This document shows positions 61,400-64,000 of a stretch of DNA of 64,000 bases, piece after piece. The notes under the pieces are model-generated. The model ran no database searches, was not told the DNA's origin, and saw only the letters and a program-made list of their open reading frames with translations. Origin of the DNA: Amoebidium appalachense (lineage: Eukaryota > Ichthyosporea). The position numbers and the translations under genes are program-made. The stretch lies in NCBI GenBank assembly GCA_963693365.1, contig CAVNZM010000002.1, positions 1,116,001-1,180,000 of the forward strand, given 5' to 3'. Position 1 is the stretch's first letter, and every line of letters begins with the position of its first letter.

Positions 61400-61987
61400 A
61401 TGCACACGGGAAAAGCACGGTTTAAGTGTCCGGTCGCCGGATGTGAATTTGCGACCGCCTGGCAGAGTCCCTTCGACACACACATGAAAGCACACACAGC
61501 AACCACTCAATACAGGTGCAAGGAAGTTGGTTGTTTTTACATCTGTGCTAGGGAGGGTTCACTTGTCAGACACACGAAGGAGGAGCATCCCAGTGAAGGT
61601 TCGGCAACTTTCCGGTGTGCTGTGCACGACTGCCGCGAGACATTTTCTACGCATGAGGCTCTAGCTCGCCATGTTCCTCTTCACCGGGAGCAGCAGCTTC
61701 ACAACTGCCGTCAGTGTGGGCGCAGTTACCTGTCAGAAACGGGGTTCGAGAAACACAAGACAAAGTGCTCAAAGGGTATTTTGAACAAAAGGGTTAGGGT
61801 GCGGCCGTATAAGTGCACAATGCCAAGCTGTGGAACATCGTTCACCCAAACAGACCACCGTGACAGGCACATGCTCATTCACAAGGGGGGGCCCGTGGTG
61901 AAAGGGGTGAGTATGGGGGCTTTATCCAAAAAACTGGTAGCTGTGGGCAACGCTGTTGTCGATGGTGATGAGAATGAGAGTACATAG
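61400..61987 (+). CDS. zinc-finger copy 2, intact C-terminal five fingers
   Basis: A 195-codon open frame begins MHTGKARFKCPVAGCEFATA. Fingers in order: CPVAGC..H..H; CKEVGC..H..H; CAVHDC..H..H; a C2HC unit with short CRQC spacing (NCRQCGRSYLSETGFEKHKT); and CTMPSC..H..H. Linkers are short and the C-x4-C-x12-H-x3-4-H spacing is TFIIIA-like, so a nucleic-acid-binding role is likely. The tail after HMLIHKGG is unstructured. The first Met is probably not the true start, because homology to copy 1 continues upstream through frameshifts. It may be the surviving part of a decaying gene. Confidence 0.6.
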   Translation: MHTGKARFKCPVAGCEFATAWQSPFDTHMKAHTATTQYRCKEVGCFYICAREGSLVRHTKEEHPSEGSATFRCAVHDCRETFSTHEALARHVPLHREQQLHNCRQCGRSYLSETGFEKHKTKCSKGILNKRVRVRPYKCTMPSCGTSFTQTDHRDRHMLIHKGGPVVKGVSMGALSKKLVAVGNAVVDGDENEST

Positions 61988-62218
61988 GATTAGCTGCTGA
62001 CTAGGCCAACCCATCGAGTACTATGGGTGGGTCTTGTGGCATGATCGGTCGTCCAACTACTTCAATAATGAAGTAGATATTAATAGTTGGTTGACTAAGT
62101 ATATGTGTGGCTGCATATGGACAAACTTAGTACTCTTCTTAGAAAACAGATATTCGTGGGGTATGATGGCTTTTGTGTGGACACATAGTACGCTGGGCAT
62201 AGTACGAATCGGCAAAGT

Positions 62219-62224
62219 AATAAA
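62219..62224 (+). terminator. candidate polyadenylation signal
   Basis: AATAAA about 230 nt after the zinc-finger stop codon. Confidence 0.4.
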
Positions 62225-63230
62225 TATTTCAGTCCGAATGAGAGAGAGTGGAGGGAGGGAGGGATCTACTTGACACGTGTACAAGTGTGCAGGCCACCCT
62301 GCAGATCCAACACCCCTGTACAACCCCACACACCTACCTGCAATCTTGCTGACCCGCACACGTTCCAATCGCAAACCACTACTACTTCCCCCCCCCCCCC
62401 CCCCCCCCCCCAAACCACTACTACTTCCCCCCCCCCCCCCCCCCCCTCCCTCCCCTTTCCCGCCCTTGTGCAACCGTGAGTACGGCTCTCGGATTCACGT
62501 GTGGACCGATCATATCGATACTAATAAGTGCACGTGAGCGGCACGGGTGTGCACGTGCGGGCAAGGTTTCTTGAGGTCTGAGACACGAGGGGACACGGTG
62601 ATGTGGAGCCACGGGGGGGGGGGGGGGGGGGGTTTACTGCAACGCATATATTTATTGTCGAGAGATACAAAATCATGATTCCGTGCCATAAAAATGATAA
62701 ACACATAAGACATTCGATGATTTAGTTGGTAAGGCAATACCATTTGCTACCACTAACATAAACTGCAAATCATTATATTTGTTTAAAAAAGTCAAGCAAC
62801 ATGCCCTGCCTGCAAATATATATCGGTTCGAACCTTTGAGATCTGGGTCTAAGATGACAAACCTTAGTTCTCACAGGTGTAAACACACATTATATGCCGA
62901 CTTATTAAGGTGGTGTGGTATAAACATGATGTTTGGCTTCGCCTATGTATGGGCTACACCCCATTCTTAGACATGGATTAATCAAATATAAGTGCATTCT
63001 GGATATATATATATAAATGAGGCATTAGTTATTAACGTGCGTCTTGAATATTAATCTTAAATCCTATCAACCAACACACTAATGGTTATATAACATGCAT
63101 GCCGTTTCTGTTGTTGCATCGCGCGTCCAACTCTTGTATTTTATCTCAAATGTGTGCTTTTAGTGCCATCCACCTACATGCCAACCCCACAGGGATAAAT
63201 AACATAGCTATTCACTCCAATTATTCTCAA

Positions 63231-63267
<37 letters not shown>

Positions 63268-64000
63268 ACCACCACCACCACCACCACCACCACCACCACC
63301 ACCACACACACACACACACACACCTCCCCCACCCACCCACCCACCCACACACAACATCAACAACTGGCAACGAGAACAACAAAAACCTCAAGGCATCCAA
63401 AACCCACCTCGTCCTCCAGCACGTCACCCCCCCCCCCCCCCCCCCCTCTCCCCACCCCCCCCGCCCCACCACCAACCCCCGCCCCACACCACTCACCACA
63501 CCTCCAGCTCCCTCGACAAAAACCAACTGGTTTTAACCTCCACTCTTGCGTCACATCCCCGATGTCCCAGATACGGCATATCTAATAGGTGCAGATAAAC
63601 ATTTACGAAATTTCCATCCCTTTGGCACAAGCCTAGCGGGCCCCAAGCAGGCGGGAGGTGCCGGGTCCAAAAAACTCGTTGGCATGCTGTGGGGCAGAGG
63701 AAAAGGGGAAAAGGAGGAGCAGGGGGTGGTTGGGTGGGCGGGGGTGGTGGTGGTGGTGGTGGTGGTGGTGGTGGGGGGGGGGGGGGGGGGGGGGAGGGGG
63801 GGGGACAGCCCGTGAGAGGGTGTAAAAGGATAAAGAGGAGAGAAGTGGATTGGAGAAATGGAAAATGGTAGAAGGTGGTGGAATGTCCAAGAAAGAAGAG
63901 GTCGTGTGGGGCTGTGCGTGGTGGGGGACAGGAGGGTACAAACAGGTGAATGGGACGGTTAGTTGGTTTGGGGGCGGATAAAGGTAACATTCCGAATCCT
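62225..64000. other. right flank, no gene recognised
   Basis: A short tandem block repeats CAAACCACTACTACTTCC plus a C run twice (about 62374-62446). G run at 62613-62632, poly(C)-(CCA)n at 63233-63303 and (GGT)n-poly(G) at 63744-63794 follow. The AT-rich part 62640-63090 shows no coding signal. Confidence 0.5.

Overview
This is a eukaryotic nuclear window. Its genes are split into short exons (13 to about 180 nt) joined by GT-AG introns, and most of the remaining DNA is simple sequence: poly(G)/poly(C) runs, long (CA)n/(GT)n and (CT)n tracts, and composite homopolymers. A tyrosine-kinase catalytic core (HRDLAAR and DFGLAR motifs) beside LysM and WSC domains, a metazoan-type dihydropyrimidinase and very long microsatellite-filled introns suggests a unicellular holozoan, perhaps ichthyosporean-like. 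That assignment is inference. Most long open frames in the window are translated microsatellites and are not annotated.

Layout. 0.7-9.3 kb: a seven-exon minus-strand gene matching the mitochondrial membrane protein TMEM223, with a decayed reverse-transcriptase copy in its intron 5. 9.3-10.1 kb: a divergent promoter with a CRE palindrome next to an inverted CCAAT box. 10.1-13.5 kb: TIMM17 (five exons, plus). 16.9-26.3 kb: an inositol-polyphosphate 5-phosphatase (plus) whose last exon encodes a membrane tail; its exon-5/intron-5 junction is repeated about ten times in a 79-bp array. 28.8-30.2 kb: an intronless minus-strand gene with CxHG cysteine/histidine repeats. 32.7-33.7 kb: a 105-120 bp minisatellite. 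34.7-35.4 kb: two exons of a tyrosine kinase (minus). 38.1-40.5 kb: three exons of a LysM plus WSC protein (minus). 41.5-57.5 kb: a complete 20-exon dihydropyrimidinase (plus) with a 13-nt micro-exon, a second tandem array starting at a splice donor, and a 648-bp foldback element in an intron. 58.4-62.0 kb: two decayed tandem copies of a TFIIIA-like zinc-finger gene.

TMEM223 and TIMM17 are both mitochondrial inner-membrane proteins and share one divergent promoter. The other genes show no common pathway. The most unusual feature of the window is how simple sequence and repeats have become part of intron structure: (CA)n tracts run directly into 3' splice sites, two arrays reiterate 5' splice sites, and a poly(C)-terminated interspersed repeat lies mostly in the sense orientation inside introns. 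No CRISPR array, operon or prokaryote-type defence system was seen. All gene models come from manual splice-phase reading; no alignment or transcript data were available.
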